DNA of 64,000 bases from an uncultured Bacteroidales bacterium (GTDB lineage Bacteria; Bacteroidota; Bacteroidia; Bacteroidales; Paludibacteraceae). Position numbers and translations under genes: made by a program. This document shows positions 9,301 through 15,165 of the stretch, in pieces (position 1 is the stretch's first letter; each line of letters starts with the position of its first letter). The stretch lies in the NCBI GenBank assembly GCA_903901975.1, contig CAIUTB010000085.1, forward strand, positions 1 through 64,000, written 5' to 3'. The notes beneath the pieces are model-generated. The model made no database searches. It worked only from the letters and a program-made list of their open reading frames with translations, and had not been told where the DNA came from.

Positions 9301-10354
9301 CGTAAAAAGGCACAACAGTAACTTTGGAAATGCTACCATCTGCCAGTTTTTTCTGTTGTAATCCGGCCTCCATCTCTTTAATTTTGGCTTTTACATTGCC
9401 AATCACTTCCATGGGGTTAGATCCGTAACGGGCTACGACCACCGCTCCCACTGCTTCGCTTCCGGCTTTATCCAGTCCACCACGACGGGTTGCAGGACCA
9501 AAGGAAGTCCGCGCAACATCTTTTATACGCACCGGAATATTATTCCGTACTGAAACAACTGAATTATCCAAATCATCCAGACTCTTCACGTAACCGAGTC
9601 CACGAATAATATATTCCACATTATTCAGTTCTACCGTTTCTGCACCGATGTCCAGGTTACTCTTGCGGACTGCATTCATCACATCCATCACCGAAACACC
9701 AAAAGCTTTCATCGCTTCGGGGTTTACATCCACCTGATATTCTTTAGTAAAACCACCCACCGAAGCTACTTCCGAAACACCTTCGGCAGCCGACAGACTA
9801 TATTTTACGTAGAAATCCTGAATGGTACGCAATTCCTGCGGATTCCAACCACCATTGGGTTTGCCGGTTTTCGGGTCACGCCCTTCGAGCGTGTACCAAA
9901 ATATCTGACCAAGCGCCGTAGCATCCGGACCTAACGATGGTTGAATACCTTGCGGTAACGTACCGGCAGGCAACGAGTTCAATTTTTCCAGAATACGCGA
10001 CCGGCTCCAGTAGAATTCCACATTATCCTTGAAAATAATGTAGATAAACGACATGCCGAACATGGACGTACTCCGAATGGTTTTCACCCCCGGAATGCCC
10101 AGCAAGGCGGAAGTAAGCGGATAACTGATCTGATCCTGAATATCTTTGGGTGAGCGACCCATCCATTCGGTAGAAACGATTTGTTGGTTGTCACCAATAT
10201 CCGGAATCGCATCCACCGGAATCGGATCGCGGGGAATAACTCCCGTTTTCCAATTGAAAGGTGAATACGTAATTCCCATCAGCACGAAGGCAATCAGAAA
10301 AATAAAGGTAATCAGCCTGTGCTCGAGAAAATATTTGACGAGTTTGTTGAACAT
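6350..10354 (-). CDS. cusA: CusA/CzcA-type heavy-metal RND efflux pump
   Basis: This 1334-residue inner-membrane transporter should drive Cu(I)/Ag(I)-type cation export using the proton gradient. It has the N-terminal segment MFNKLVKYFLEHRLITFIFL, the porter-domain start (DAIPDIGDNQQIVSTEWMGRS, in part), TSMFGMSFIYIIF, the HME-type GVMVDIGIVDVENI segment with acidic residues in TM4, and the second membrane half from RLSIVIPISLLLILLLLYFQ. Conservation through DIWNEIVKVTDIPGLTSAP is strong. Residues about 790-893 are unlike the rest of the family: they contain four NKIEI(S/T)GG-type heptads and a segment related to the TolC N-terminal tract. I read this as repeat sequence inserted in frame in a variable periplasmic loop. 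The stop codon lies in the adjacent repeat arm. Cu specificity is inferred from neighbours. Confidence 0.93.
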   Translation of the reverse strand: MFNKLVKYFLEHRLITFIFLIAFVLMGITYSPFNWKTGVIPRDPIPVDAIPDIGDNQQIVSTEWMGRSPKDIQDQISYPLTSALLGIPGVKTIRSTSMFGMSFIYIIFKDNVEFYWSRSRILEKLNSLPAGTLPQGIQPSLGPDATALGQIFWYTLEGRDPKTGKPNGGWNPQELRTIQDFYVKYSLSAAEGVSEVASVGGFTKEYQVDVNPEAMKAFGVSVMDVMNAVRKSNLDIGAETVELNNVEYIIRGLGYVKSLDDLDNSVVSVRNNIPVRIKDVARTSFGPATRRGGLDKAGSEAVGAVVVARYGSNPMEVIGNVKAKIKEMEAGLQQKKLADGSISKVTVVPFYDRTGLIKETIGTLESTLSHEILISIIVIIVLVLNLRASVIVAGLLPLGVLMTFILMHFFHVDANIVALSGIAIAIGVMVDIGIVDVENILRHLEMPENKGIRGKELMNVIYLATTEVRAAVVTSIATTIVSFLPVFAMEAAEGKLFHPLAFTKTFALLSAFILGIVVLPTLVHIIFDIRIDTKKLRRYFNAGLIIAGLLFVAIWQVWPALALVALGINNLQDYRWPKERKEYPNYINIGITVLVALYYLSMEWLPLGAHNSLFVNFLFVTGIVAVILGALMTMVHFYEPILRSALIHKWKFLILPAFTLFFGLLVWQGFDKLFGPVATGFEKIGWNAPAKAFPGTGKEFMPSLNEGSYLLMPTSMPHSSIEKNLQYIETLDKRLASIPEVEVAVGKWGRVNSALDPAPVQMFENTINYRSEYILNNEGHRERFRTNKNGSYILNTKKIKKEIDRNKIEISGNKIETGGNKIEISGNKIEIGGNIIDLNNIKEITFDKEKEVFHFSANDKEFTSKTTYTDISMYFNVFQDISKNIPDYLIIDKGGEYFRQWRSQIKKPNDIWNEIVKVTDIPGLTSAPKLQPIETRLVMLSTGMRAPMGLKIYGPDLESIEKAGMQFEKALKHVPSVKASSVFYDRAVGAPYLEIKLNRENMARYGMTVSDVQEILQVAMGGMALSTSVEGRERFPMRVRYARELRDNPEDIKRILIPAMNGTQIPLSELADINYTRGAQMIKTENTFLVGYVIFDKLESKAEVDVVNEASDMLKKKLDSGELKLPTGVTYKFAGNYENEIRATERLSIVIPISLLLILLLLYFQFKTVTASFIHFSGVFVAFAGGFIMLWLYGQDWFLNFSIAGMNLRDLFQMHPINLSVAVWVGFIALFGIATNDGVIMGTYIHQVFEDKKPKTVHEVREAVIEAGKKRVRPAMMTTAVAVIALLPVLTSTGKGADIMVPMAIPTFGGMIIQVMTIFVVPLFQAMWRENTLK
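7690..7960. repeat. In-frame repeat insertion inside cusA, with four 21-bp tandem units
   Basis: Units of 21 bp (ATTTCCACCTATTTCTATTTT and close variants, here over 20 only as one unit shortened to ATTTCCACCTATTTCTATTT) run from 7852 to 7935. A second part near 7708-7740 has GAAATACATT three times. Both words also occur in the arms of FHB element 1. All are multiples of three and keep the cusA frame open. Confidence 0.7.
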
Positions 10355-10369
10355 AAAATCAATGTTTTA

Positions 10370-10455
10370 ATATACCAATGTGCTAATATGCCAATTAAGA
10401 AGGGCATACCAAATCATTGGCACATTGGCATATTTTTTTATTGGCACATTGAATT
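10370..10455. repeat. Gene-less inverted word-repeat tract between the CxxC gene and cusA
   Basis: Left part has CCAATGTGCTAATATGCCAA (10376-10394 region); right part has TTGGCACATTGGCATATTTT and again TTGGCACATTGAAT. The words CCAATGTGC and CCAATATGC face each other in inverted orientation, as in the FHB elements, but there is no FHB gene between them. It may be a solo or ancestral form of the same element. Confidence 0.6.
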
Positions 10456-10777
10456 ATCGGTATTTACAACAGCCGGGCAATGCATTGTAAACTGCAGTAG
10501 TTGCTTTGTACTTTGGAGTGTCATGACCTACAGCAGCCAGTTTCTTCTCAATGTCATCGCTTTTTACTTTTGCAGGATCATAAACCAGTGTAAGCATCTT
10601 GGTTTTTTCATTCCATTCTGCTTTGGTTACGCCGTCCACTTTGGCAGTTTTTTCAATGCGGGCTTTACACGATTCGCATTTGCCCGATATTTTGATTGTT
10701 TCTGTTTTAGTAGCTGCAAATGCTACTGAAGTGACTGTAAGAGCCATAATGGCTACGAATAACTTTAACGTTTTCAT
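10454..10777 (-). CDS. Secreted HMA-domain metal-binding protein (MerP-like)
   Basis: The 107-residue protein has a signal peptide (about residues 1-21, MKTLKLFVAIMALTVTSVAF) and one heavy-metal-associated domain with the metal motif GKCESC (Cys34 and Cys37), followed by the beta-alpha-beta-beta-alpha-beta pattern (VDGVTKAEWNEKTKMLTLVY, AAVGHDTPKYK). A C-terminal LPGCCKYR adds a further Cys pair. It probably binds Cu(I) in the periplasm and hands it to the efflux complex. It lies upstream of cusA in the same transcription unit, separated by an inverted word-repeat tract. Confidence 0.9.
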   Translation of the reverse strand: MKTLKLFVAIMALTVTSVAFAATKTETIKISGKCESCKARIEKTAKVDGVTKAEWNEKTKMLTLVYDPAKVKSDDIEKKLAAVGHDTPKYKATTAVYNALPGCCKYR

Positions 10778-10840
10778 TTTGATTGAATTTTATGACCCCT
10801 GCCCCAAATGGGTGTTCAAAGGTCTTGTTATTTAATTTGT

Positions 10841-11254
10841 TTATTTTAATTTGTAATGCATAATCATTTTGTCGGTTCCGTCCATGTGCCAAAACCAAAG
10901 GTCTGTAGCAGTCAGTTTATTGATAGTGTTTACATCCGACTTGCCGGCTTCGATGCCTGAAACCACAAATTGTGTTTTATTTTGCTGGAACTGCCATGCA
11001 CCGGTCATTGGATTCATGCCCATATTATCAGCATATATTACCGTTCCATCAGCTTTCAGCCTCATTTGGTATTCAGCACCTTCACTTGCCAGAATTTCGG
11101 CAGGGGTCATATCCATTCCGGCCATATTTACCGATTCAATCACCCATGTTTTATCTGTAATCAGGGTAACCGGGTCTTCACTGCATGCTGCCAGAGTGAA
11201 TCCAACCGATACCAATGCTATTGCAATAATTAATTTTGATTTTAAAGTTTTCAT
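10841..11254 (-). CDS. Small lipoprotein, possibly lipocalin-like, in the metal operon
   Basis: The 137-residue protein begins MKTLKSKLIIAIALVSVGFT and has a lipobox LAAC, so it should be lipid-anchored. I use ATG 11254 because residues before it would not form part of a signal peptide. The mature part has the pattern of short lipocalin-like proteins of Bacteroidota (TDKTWVIESVNMAGMDMTP, GTVIYADNMGMNPMTGAWQF). The Met clusters (MAGMDM, NMGMNPM, WHMDGTDKMIMHY) could bind Cu(I); this is inference from position in a copper-type operon. It is 63 bases upstream of the CxxC gene. Confidence 0.7.
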   Translation of the reverse strand: MKTLKSKLIIAIALVSVGFTLAACSEDPVTLITDKTWVIESVNMAGMDMTPAEILASEGAEYQMRLKADGTVIYADNMGMNPMTGAWQFQQNKTQFVVSGIEAGKSDVNTINKLTATDLWFWHMDGTDKMIMHYKLK

Positions 11255-11277
11255 CTTGATGTAATTTATGATGAACG

Positions 11278-11416
11278 ACCCCAAACCCCTAAAGGGGCTT
11301 AAGACCTTAATTATGAAATTTCTTTGGGGGGGTTATACGGAACTTAAAGCATTTCTACCTTAGAAACGCTTTACTAACGCACTCTTAAATCCCCCTTTAG
11401 GGGGTTTGGGGGTCTT
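11278..11416. repeat. Second REPIN-like inverted doublet
   Basis: CCCCAAACCCCTAAAGGGG (from 11279) and, inverted, CCCCCTTTAGGGGGTTTGGG (from 11391) with matching outer flanks CTTAAGACC / TCTTAAAT. Total length is about 139 bp, nearly equal to the doublet at 4186-4325, though the inner sequence differs. The right arm supplies the stop codon of the HYC_CC_PP gene. Confidence 0.7.
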
Positions 11417-11834
11417 AAATGCGAAATACACAAATGTCAGAGAGGCTGACAGCACTGGCAATATAGTTACCCGGTGGCTGGACATTGGTGTAGGTAGCAG
11501 AATTCGTATGTAGAAATTGAATTCCAATCGTTTTGGGAATATCAAACACCTGCAACAATTGGTTGGCAGAATGGTTGATTTGTAAGGTTGACGGACTGTA
11601 ATTGTTGTCCACCGCATAAAAAGACATTTCGTCCTTGCAGCAACCTTCATTGCTAACCGTCTTATCGGCAGTGCTTGATTGTTCATCCGCACACATACCA
11701 CAGCTGGCTTTCTGGTGTGTAAATGAAAGCTTAACCTGCGAAACTTCTCCTCCACAATAATGTGTAGCCAAGCTAAGATGCATCCCCGAAAGGAGTATCA
11801 ATGCAGCAAACAGGATGGAGATTAGTTTTTTCAT
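11415..11834 (-). CDS. HYC_CC_PP family secreted protein
   Basis: The 139-residue protein has a signal peptide (MKKLISILFAALILLSGMHL) and the three signature motifs of the family: HYC in THYCGGEV (about residue 25), CC in NEGCCKDEM (about residue 64) and PP in NVQPPGNY (about residue 119), plus CGMC. Members are short Cys-containing proteins of Bacteroidota commonly found with heavy-metal efflux genes; a metal-sensing or binding role is plausible but unproven to my knowledge. It is the first gene of the operon and lies directly behind a good promoter. Confidence 0.82.
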   Translation of the reverse strand: MKKLISILFAALILLSGMHLSLATHYCGGEVSQVKLSFTHQKASCGMCADEQSSTADKTVSNEGCCKDEMSFYAVDNNYSPSTLQINHSANQLLQVFDIPKTIGIQFLHTNSATYTNVQPPGNYIASAVSLSDICVFRI

Positions 11835-11871
11835 TTGGGTTTAAAACAACTGAAAACGGAATTAGTTGGGG

Positions 11872-11901
11872 CAAAAGTAGAATAAAATGAAATCAATACA
11901 A
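11872..11901 (-). promoter_or_regulatory. Promoter of the metal-efflux operon
   Basis: On the minus strand TTG (11901-11899), 19 bp spacer, then TACTTTTG (11879-11872). Spacing and boxes fit the Bacteroidota TTTG-N19-TAnnTTTG consensus. The -7 box is 37 bases before the ATG at 11834. Confidence 0.75.
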
Positions 11902-11912
11902 CTTTATTTCGA

Positions 11913-11988
11913 GTTAAAGTTTCGTAATTGGGCGGAAAGGCTGGAAAAATGATAGATTAAAGCACATTATTAAACTATTTCTTTATTA
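11913..11988. repeat. Long direct repeat A, copy 1
   Basis: About 76 bp beginning GTTAAAGTTTCGTAATTGGG and ending near CTATTTCTTTATTA. It is nearly identical to 13034-13113, apart from a few substitutions and a four-base length difference. The two copies bracket the HepT/MntA genes. No gene is seen in 11835-12131. Confidence 0.85.
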
Positions 11989-12050
11989 GACACATGCCAC
12001 AGACTTGAACCAGCGTGCGCTTTATTGAACCAAAATACGATTATAAATAC

Positions 12051-12086
12051 ATTCGGCTGAAATCCTTCGTGGAATCTCAGCCGAAT
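12051..12086. repeat. Hairpin repeat B, copy 1
   Basis: ATTCGGCTGAAATCC ... GGAATCTCAGCCGAAT forms a long imperfect hairpin. It recurs at 12904-12937 and 13766-13801. Here it lies about 45 bases downstream of the hepT stop and could end that transcript. Confidence 0.8.
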
Positions 12087-12131
12087 TTTAAAATTAGGAC
12101 ACTTTACAAAAGTTCGCCAGTATGTGTATAT

Positions 12132-12467
12132 TTACTTCAAAATCAATTCTTCTGCTTCTTGCTTTAAAACAGGCAAATGCTTAATAATGATATTCCATAT
12201 TTGAACATTTTCGATCTCATCATACCCATGAGTTAACTTATTTCTTGTGTCAACAATTTTACGAGCGTTTGAAATGGCAATTTCAGGAACTTTCTTTAAT
12301 AACGCATTTACCGCTTCACCTATTGTAATTAAATTGCGCTCAACAGCATCCTGTAATAAAAAATTGCTATCATATTCACTGTAAATCTTATTTTCTCCCA
12401 GATAATTATCGATATTTTCGATACAAATCAAGATATCTTTTAATATTTTATTCGTTTTGTTATCCAT
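12132..12467 (-). CDS. hepT: HepT-like ribonuclease toxin (DUF86)
   Basis: The 111-residue, mostly helical protein carries the HEPN ribonuclease motif RX4HXY: Arg75, His80 and Tyr82 in DTRNKLTHGYDE. In known HepT/MntA pairs the antitoxin AMPylates the Tyr to silence the RNase. I start at ATG 12467, whose codon overlaps the end of mntA by 8 bases (TATGGATAA), a typical coupled arrangement; a start 21 bases further upstream would lengthen the overlap. The pair lies between copies of repeat A. Confidence 0.88.
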   Translation of the reverse strand: MDNKTNKILKDILICIENIDNYLGENKIYSEYDSNFLLQDAVERNLITIGEAVNALLKKVPEIAISNARKIVDTRNKLTHGYDEIENVQIWNIIIKHLPVLKQEAEELILK

Positions 12468-12768
12468 AAATAGCCACTTTTGTTGCATTAATTTCTGAGA
12501 TAAAATAAGGATTTTTCAATGAACGCTCAGTCAGTAAATCAATATCACGATGCAACAAATCTTTCAACTCATATTCTAAATCCCACAAATGCCCTCCTGC
12601 ATCAACCGGATTTAAACCATCCTGAAGATTAACCAGAAAGTCAACATCGCTATCGTTATTAAACATTTCTGTTACAGCAGATCCGAAAATATAAGCATTT
12701 TTTATCTTATGTTTTTGGAGTAACTCTATTACCTTAGGTAAATAGGCCTGAATTGCAGAATTTATCAT
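12460..12768 (-). CDS. mntA: MntA-like minimal nucleotidyltransferase antitoxin
   Basis: The 102-residue protein has the nucleotidyltransferase motif GS-X10-DXD: Gly29-Ser30 and Asp41, Asp43 in IFGSAVTEMFNNDSDVDFLV. This is the usual short MntA form. It should AMPylate the HepT toxin encoded directly downstream and overlapping by 8 bases. Confidence 0.9.
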   Translation of the reverse strand: MINSAIQAYLPKVIELLQKHKIKNAYIFGSAVTEMFNNDSDVDFLVNLQDGLNPVDAGGHLWDLEYELKDLLHRDIDLLTERSLKNPYFISEINATKVAIYG

Positions 12769-12791
12769 AATTGAATTGGTTTAATTTTATG

Positions 12792-12799
12792 CAAATATA
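12792..12799 (-). promoter_or_regulatory. -7 box upstream of mntA
   Basis: TATATTTG on the minus strand, 23 bases before the mntA ATG. No good -33 at 19 bp; a TTTTG is seen at a longer spacing. Confidence 0.5.
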
Positions 12800-12903
12800 C
12801 AACCTTCTGTTTAATACTATAACAAAATCCCTGAAAAATTCTTCAAAAGAACAATGGGAGTATTACTCCAAATTAGACTCCCTATAAAGGGTTAAACTCA
12901 TTA

Positions 12904-12965
12904 AATCGGCTGAAATCCTTAGTGATCTCAGCCGATTGTATGTTTTGTGTTGGCACACATTGCCG
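12904..12965. repeat. Hairpin repeat B copy 2 plus repeat C copy 1
   Basis: Repeat B (12904-12937; AATCGGCTGAAATCC, then CTCAGCCGATT) is followed by TGTGTTGGCACACATTGC, which recurs at about 13810-13827. After it the sequence to 13033 holds no recognisable gene, only GC-richer text with GTGCGCGAGCGAGCG also seen near 13830. Confidence 0.75.
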
Positions 12966-13033
12966 CTCGGCTCCCTATAAATCGGGACAAGTTATGCCGC
13001 TTGGTTTAGCAAGAAATGTGCGCGAGCGAGCGG

Positions 13034-13113
13034 GTTAAAGTTTCGTAATTGGGCGGAAAGGGTGGAAAAATGATAGATTAAAGCACATTATTAGCTAGAC
13101 CATTTCTTTATTA
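13034..13113. repeat. Long direct repeat A, copy 2
   Basis: Begins GTTAAAGTTTCGTAATTGGG like copy 1 and ends CATTTCTTTATTA. Its last three bases are the stop codon of the DUF2442 gene, so the repeat abuts or overwrites the 3' end of that gene. Confidence 0.85.
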
Positions 13114-13365
13114 TGAAAAATCACCAGTATATAGTTTTTCAACTTGAAAAATTAAATCCCAATTTTTACCCCAAACAATGTTACCGTGATCAATATAGAA
13201 CTTTTTAAAATTCGACGGTTTAAGGTATTTATTGTATTGAGGGTGTGGATGGTTCTTAAGAAAAGTACTAAAGTCTACTTTTCGCACTGTTCCATCATTA
13301 AATCTAAGTTCCACCGATAGGTCAGAAACATAAACTGCTTGCTGGATAAATAATTGACGTGCCAT
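13111..13365 (-). CDS. DUF2442 domain protein
   Basis: The 84-residue protein matches the DUF2442 pattern: YVSDLSVELRFNDGTVRKVD then LKPSNFKKFYIDHGNIVWGK. DUF2442 genes often pair with DUF4160 genes and the pair is suspected, without proof known to me, of being a toxin-antitoxin system. It starts 7 bases after the DUF4160 stop. The stop codon lies at the edge of repeat A. Confidence 0.82.
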   Translation of the reverse strand: MARQLFIQQAVYVSDLSVELRFNDGTVRKVDFSTFLKNHPHPQYNKYLKPSNFKKFYIDHGNIVWGKNWDLIFQVEKLYTGDFS

Positions 13366-13372
13366 GATAAAT

Positions 13373-13675
13373 TTAGATTTTCTTTTTAATGTTTGTGCAT
13401 CTAATTTGTTTTTTCAGAACAAAGAAATTAATCCATTTTTCAATGATATTGGTTTCGTATTTACGGATAAATTCTTCTGCTGTTCTAGCATCTTTCTCCC
13501 TAAGTAAATCCACGCCTTTTTTAGCTGTGCGACGAATCTCTTTAAGCTCACCGTTTTCCATTATCAATTCAAATATCGTTTCGCAATCTCCTAAAGCAAC
13601 ATGAACATGTATTGGCTCATGCTCATTAGAAAAAAAGTAGAATATTAATCCGAAGTATTCAAATATTTTGGGAAT
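13373..13675 (-). CDS. DUF4160 domain protein, no standard start codon
   Basis: The conserved part is IFEYFGLIFYFFSNEHEPIHVHVALGD, shown in part, typical of DUF4160, followed by a helical C-terminal half. The frame is open up to 13822, but a good promoter sits at 13707-13737 inside that extension, and residues encoded upstream of it come from repeats B and C. Family members usually begin MPK or MPT; here the matching position (13675) is ATT CCC AAA. So either ATT is used or the start has been lost by mutation. The first coordinate given rests on this reading. About 100 residues, normal length. Possible toxin or antitoxin partner of the DUF2442 protein. Confidence 0.7.
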   Translation of the reverse strand: MPKIFEYFGLIFYFFSNEHEPIHVHVALGDCETIFELIMENGELKEIRRTAKKGVDLLREKDARTAEEFIRKYETNIIEKWINFFVLKKQIRCTNIKKKI

Positions 13676-13706
13676 AACGCAATTTACTTCTGTTGAAATG
13701 ACAATA

Positions 13707-13737
13707 CAAAGATAGATGTTTTTGAAATATAAACAAA
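13707..13737 (-). promoter_or_regulatory. Promoter of the DUF4160-DUF2442 pair
   Basis: TTTG (13737-13734), 19-bp spacer, TATCTTTG (13714-13707) on the minus strand: a full match to the Bacteroidota consensus. It places the transcript start near 13700, which excludes the far upstream ATG at 13822. Confidence 0.78.
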
Positions 13738-13765
13738 AATCACGTGGAAACTCTTTTGAAAAAGA

Positions 13766-13862
13766 AATCGGCTGAAATCCTTCGTAGAATTTCAGCCGAT
13801 TGAGTGTCCTGTGTTGGCACACATTGCAAATGTGCGCCAGCGAGCGAGCGCAAACGTGTTAA
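13766..13862. repeat. Hairpin repeat B copy 3 plus repeat C copy 2
   Basis: Repeat B at 13766-13801 has arms AATCGGCTGAAAT / ATTTCAGCCGATT. Repeat C (TGTGTTGGCACACATTGC) follows, and here continues as a near palindrome GGCACACATTGCAAATGTGC and then CAGCGAGCGAGCGC. It separates the DUF4160 pair from the T9SS gene. Confidence 0.78.
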
Positions 13863-13872
13863 TAGAATGTTA

Positions 13873-14775
13873 TTAAAGTTTTACAAACTTTTTTAGGCAA
13901 ACATTATCTTTGCCTGAGAATTTTATGAAATAGATTCCTTTTTCTAAGTTTCCAAGATTCAATTCAATATTTTCTCTAAAATTAATCTTTGTATTTTCTA
14001 TGAGTTTAGAGTTGCAGGTGTAGATTTCAAAAAAATCATAACTTGAATTTCCTATGTTTATATTTAATTTGTCTTTTGTTGGAATTGGGTATAATTTGAT
14101 TTCCTCCAGTTTGCTCTTAACTTCCGGAACATTTACTAACCATCTGGAACATGGACAGTCTTCAGAATTTGTTGCCTCCCTATTAAAATATAGAATATGC
14201 TCATCCCTAAAACAACCAAAATAAGTTGATGAAGCATCTGTTGGAATGTCTGGTTTAAGTGGATTTAACAAGCCAAATCTAACTACACTGCCAATTCCTT
14301 CTATCCAAATATCATTCATATAATACATAGAAGTTGTCAGATTCCATATTTTTCTTTGTTCTCCATTTAACTCAATAGTTCCTATACTATTCACAACTTT
14401 ATAATATACAGTTTGAGGATTTCCAGACTCTTTACCATAAAAGATTGTGTCGCCTACATTCAATGAAAAATCATACAAGACAACTTCCTTATAATAATTT
14501 CTATAATATATTCTTTTTGTCAATGTGTCTTCCCGAATATAGCCAGTAATAGGTTTGTATCCATTTTGCTCGACATAAACTTCGATATATTTTTTATTAT
14601 CAAAAGTTGTAGTATCTCCCAATGAATAAATTGATTGAAATTCATATGGGTATCCCATTCGCCCTGTGGTTAAAGAATTCCAAAAGGCATTTGATTTAGG
14701 GAACTTCGCATAACCATTAGAGTAAATAGAAACAACACACAGCATTACCAAAAACAGAGTCAAAGTTTTTTTCAT
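13873..14775 (-). CDS. Secreted protein with T9SS C-terminal sorting domain
   Basis: The 300-residue protein has a signal peptide (MKKTLTLFLVMLCVVSIYSN) and ends with a type A sorting domain of about 75 residues (IKLYPIPTKDKLNINIGN, then LEKGIYFIKFSGKD and KKFVKL). The middle has no fold I recognise; it contains a single CPC motif (EDCPCSRW). A TAAATTTG -7-like box is at 14831-14824. It probably ends at the cell surface. Function unknown. Confidence 0.8.
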   Translation of the reverse strand: MKKTLTLFLVMLCVVSIYSNGYAKFPKSNAFWNSLTTGRMGYPYEFQSIYSLGDTTTFDNKKYIEVYVEQNGYKPITGYIREDTLTKRIYYRNYYKEVVLYDFSLNVGDTIFYGKESGNPQTVYYKVVNSIGTIELNGEQRKIWNLTTSMYYMNDIWIEGIGSVVRFGLLNPLKPDIPTDASSTYFGCFRDEHILYFNREATNSEDCPCSRWLVNVPEVKSKLEEIKLYPIPTKDKLNINIGNSSYDFFEIYTCNSKLIENTKINFRENIELNLGNLEKGIYFIKFSGKDNVCLKKFVKL

Positions 14776-14929
14776 AATATTGTTCTTTTAAGTTTGTATA
14801 TGAGTAAATATGTTTTTTTGCTCCAAATTTAATAATTGTTTTTTAATTTAAACTGATTTATGTAAAAAAAATTCTTATTGGAGTAAAAAGAAGCGCGAAC
14901 TCTCGTCCGCGCTCTCACTAATTTTACTC

Positions 14930-15130
14930 TTAATTTGTTGCAGCAGGAGCATCGCCACCTTTCTTTCCCTTTGCCCGGCGGATTGAAACGGTATTGTCGT
15001 AGCCTTCGATACGTTTGTTCAGTTCGGTCACAAAACCGGCATAAGCAGCTTCGCCTTCCACCACGATAAGTGCGTTGAGGCGTTCCACCAACTGACGATA
15101 GATTAAACATAATTCATCCCGAACAAATCT
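14930..15130 (-). pseudogene. C-terminal remnant of a DUF6261 family gene
   Basis: In the minus frame ending with TAA at 14930-14932 about 65 codons encode YRQLVERLNALIVVEGEAA, then AYAGFVTELNKRIEGYDNTV and a basic tail. This resembles the C-terminus of DUF6261 proteins (recognised from memory). There is no start codon: a stop at 15131-15133 closes the frame upstream and the first 150 or more residues are missing. The codon use is richer in GC than the AT-rich neighbours. Confidence 0.6.
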
Positions 15131-15165
15131 TTAATTTAGTTGTTTAGGAAGTAAAACTTATTCAA

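Noticed and set aside
6581-9305. Several plus-strand frames of 60-120 codons
   Set aside because: All are antisense to cusA and have no family features.
10319-10729. Plus-strand 136-codon frame across the cusA-CxxC gap
   Set aside because: It is antisense to two real genes and passes through the word-repeat tract.
13676-13822. N-terminal extension of the DUF4160 protein to ATG 13822
   Set aside because: It would start upstream of the promoter and is encoded partly by repeats B and C.
11913-13862. Integron cassette array
   Set aside because: No integrase, and the repeats do not show convincing paired attC core sites (GTTRRRY / RYYYAAC); left as a repeat strip only.
14829-15110. 93-codon minus frame
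   Set aside because: The DUF6261-like sequence is in a different frame; this one reads as Arg-rich noise.
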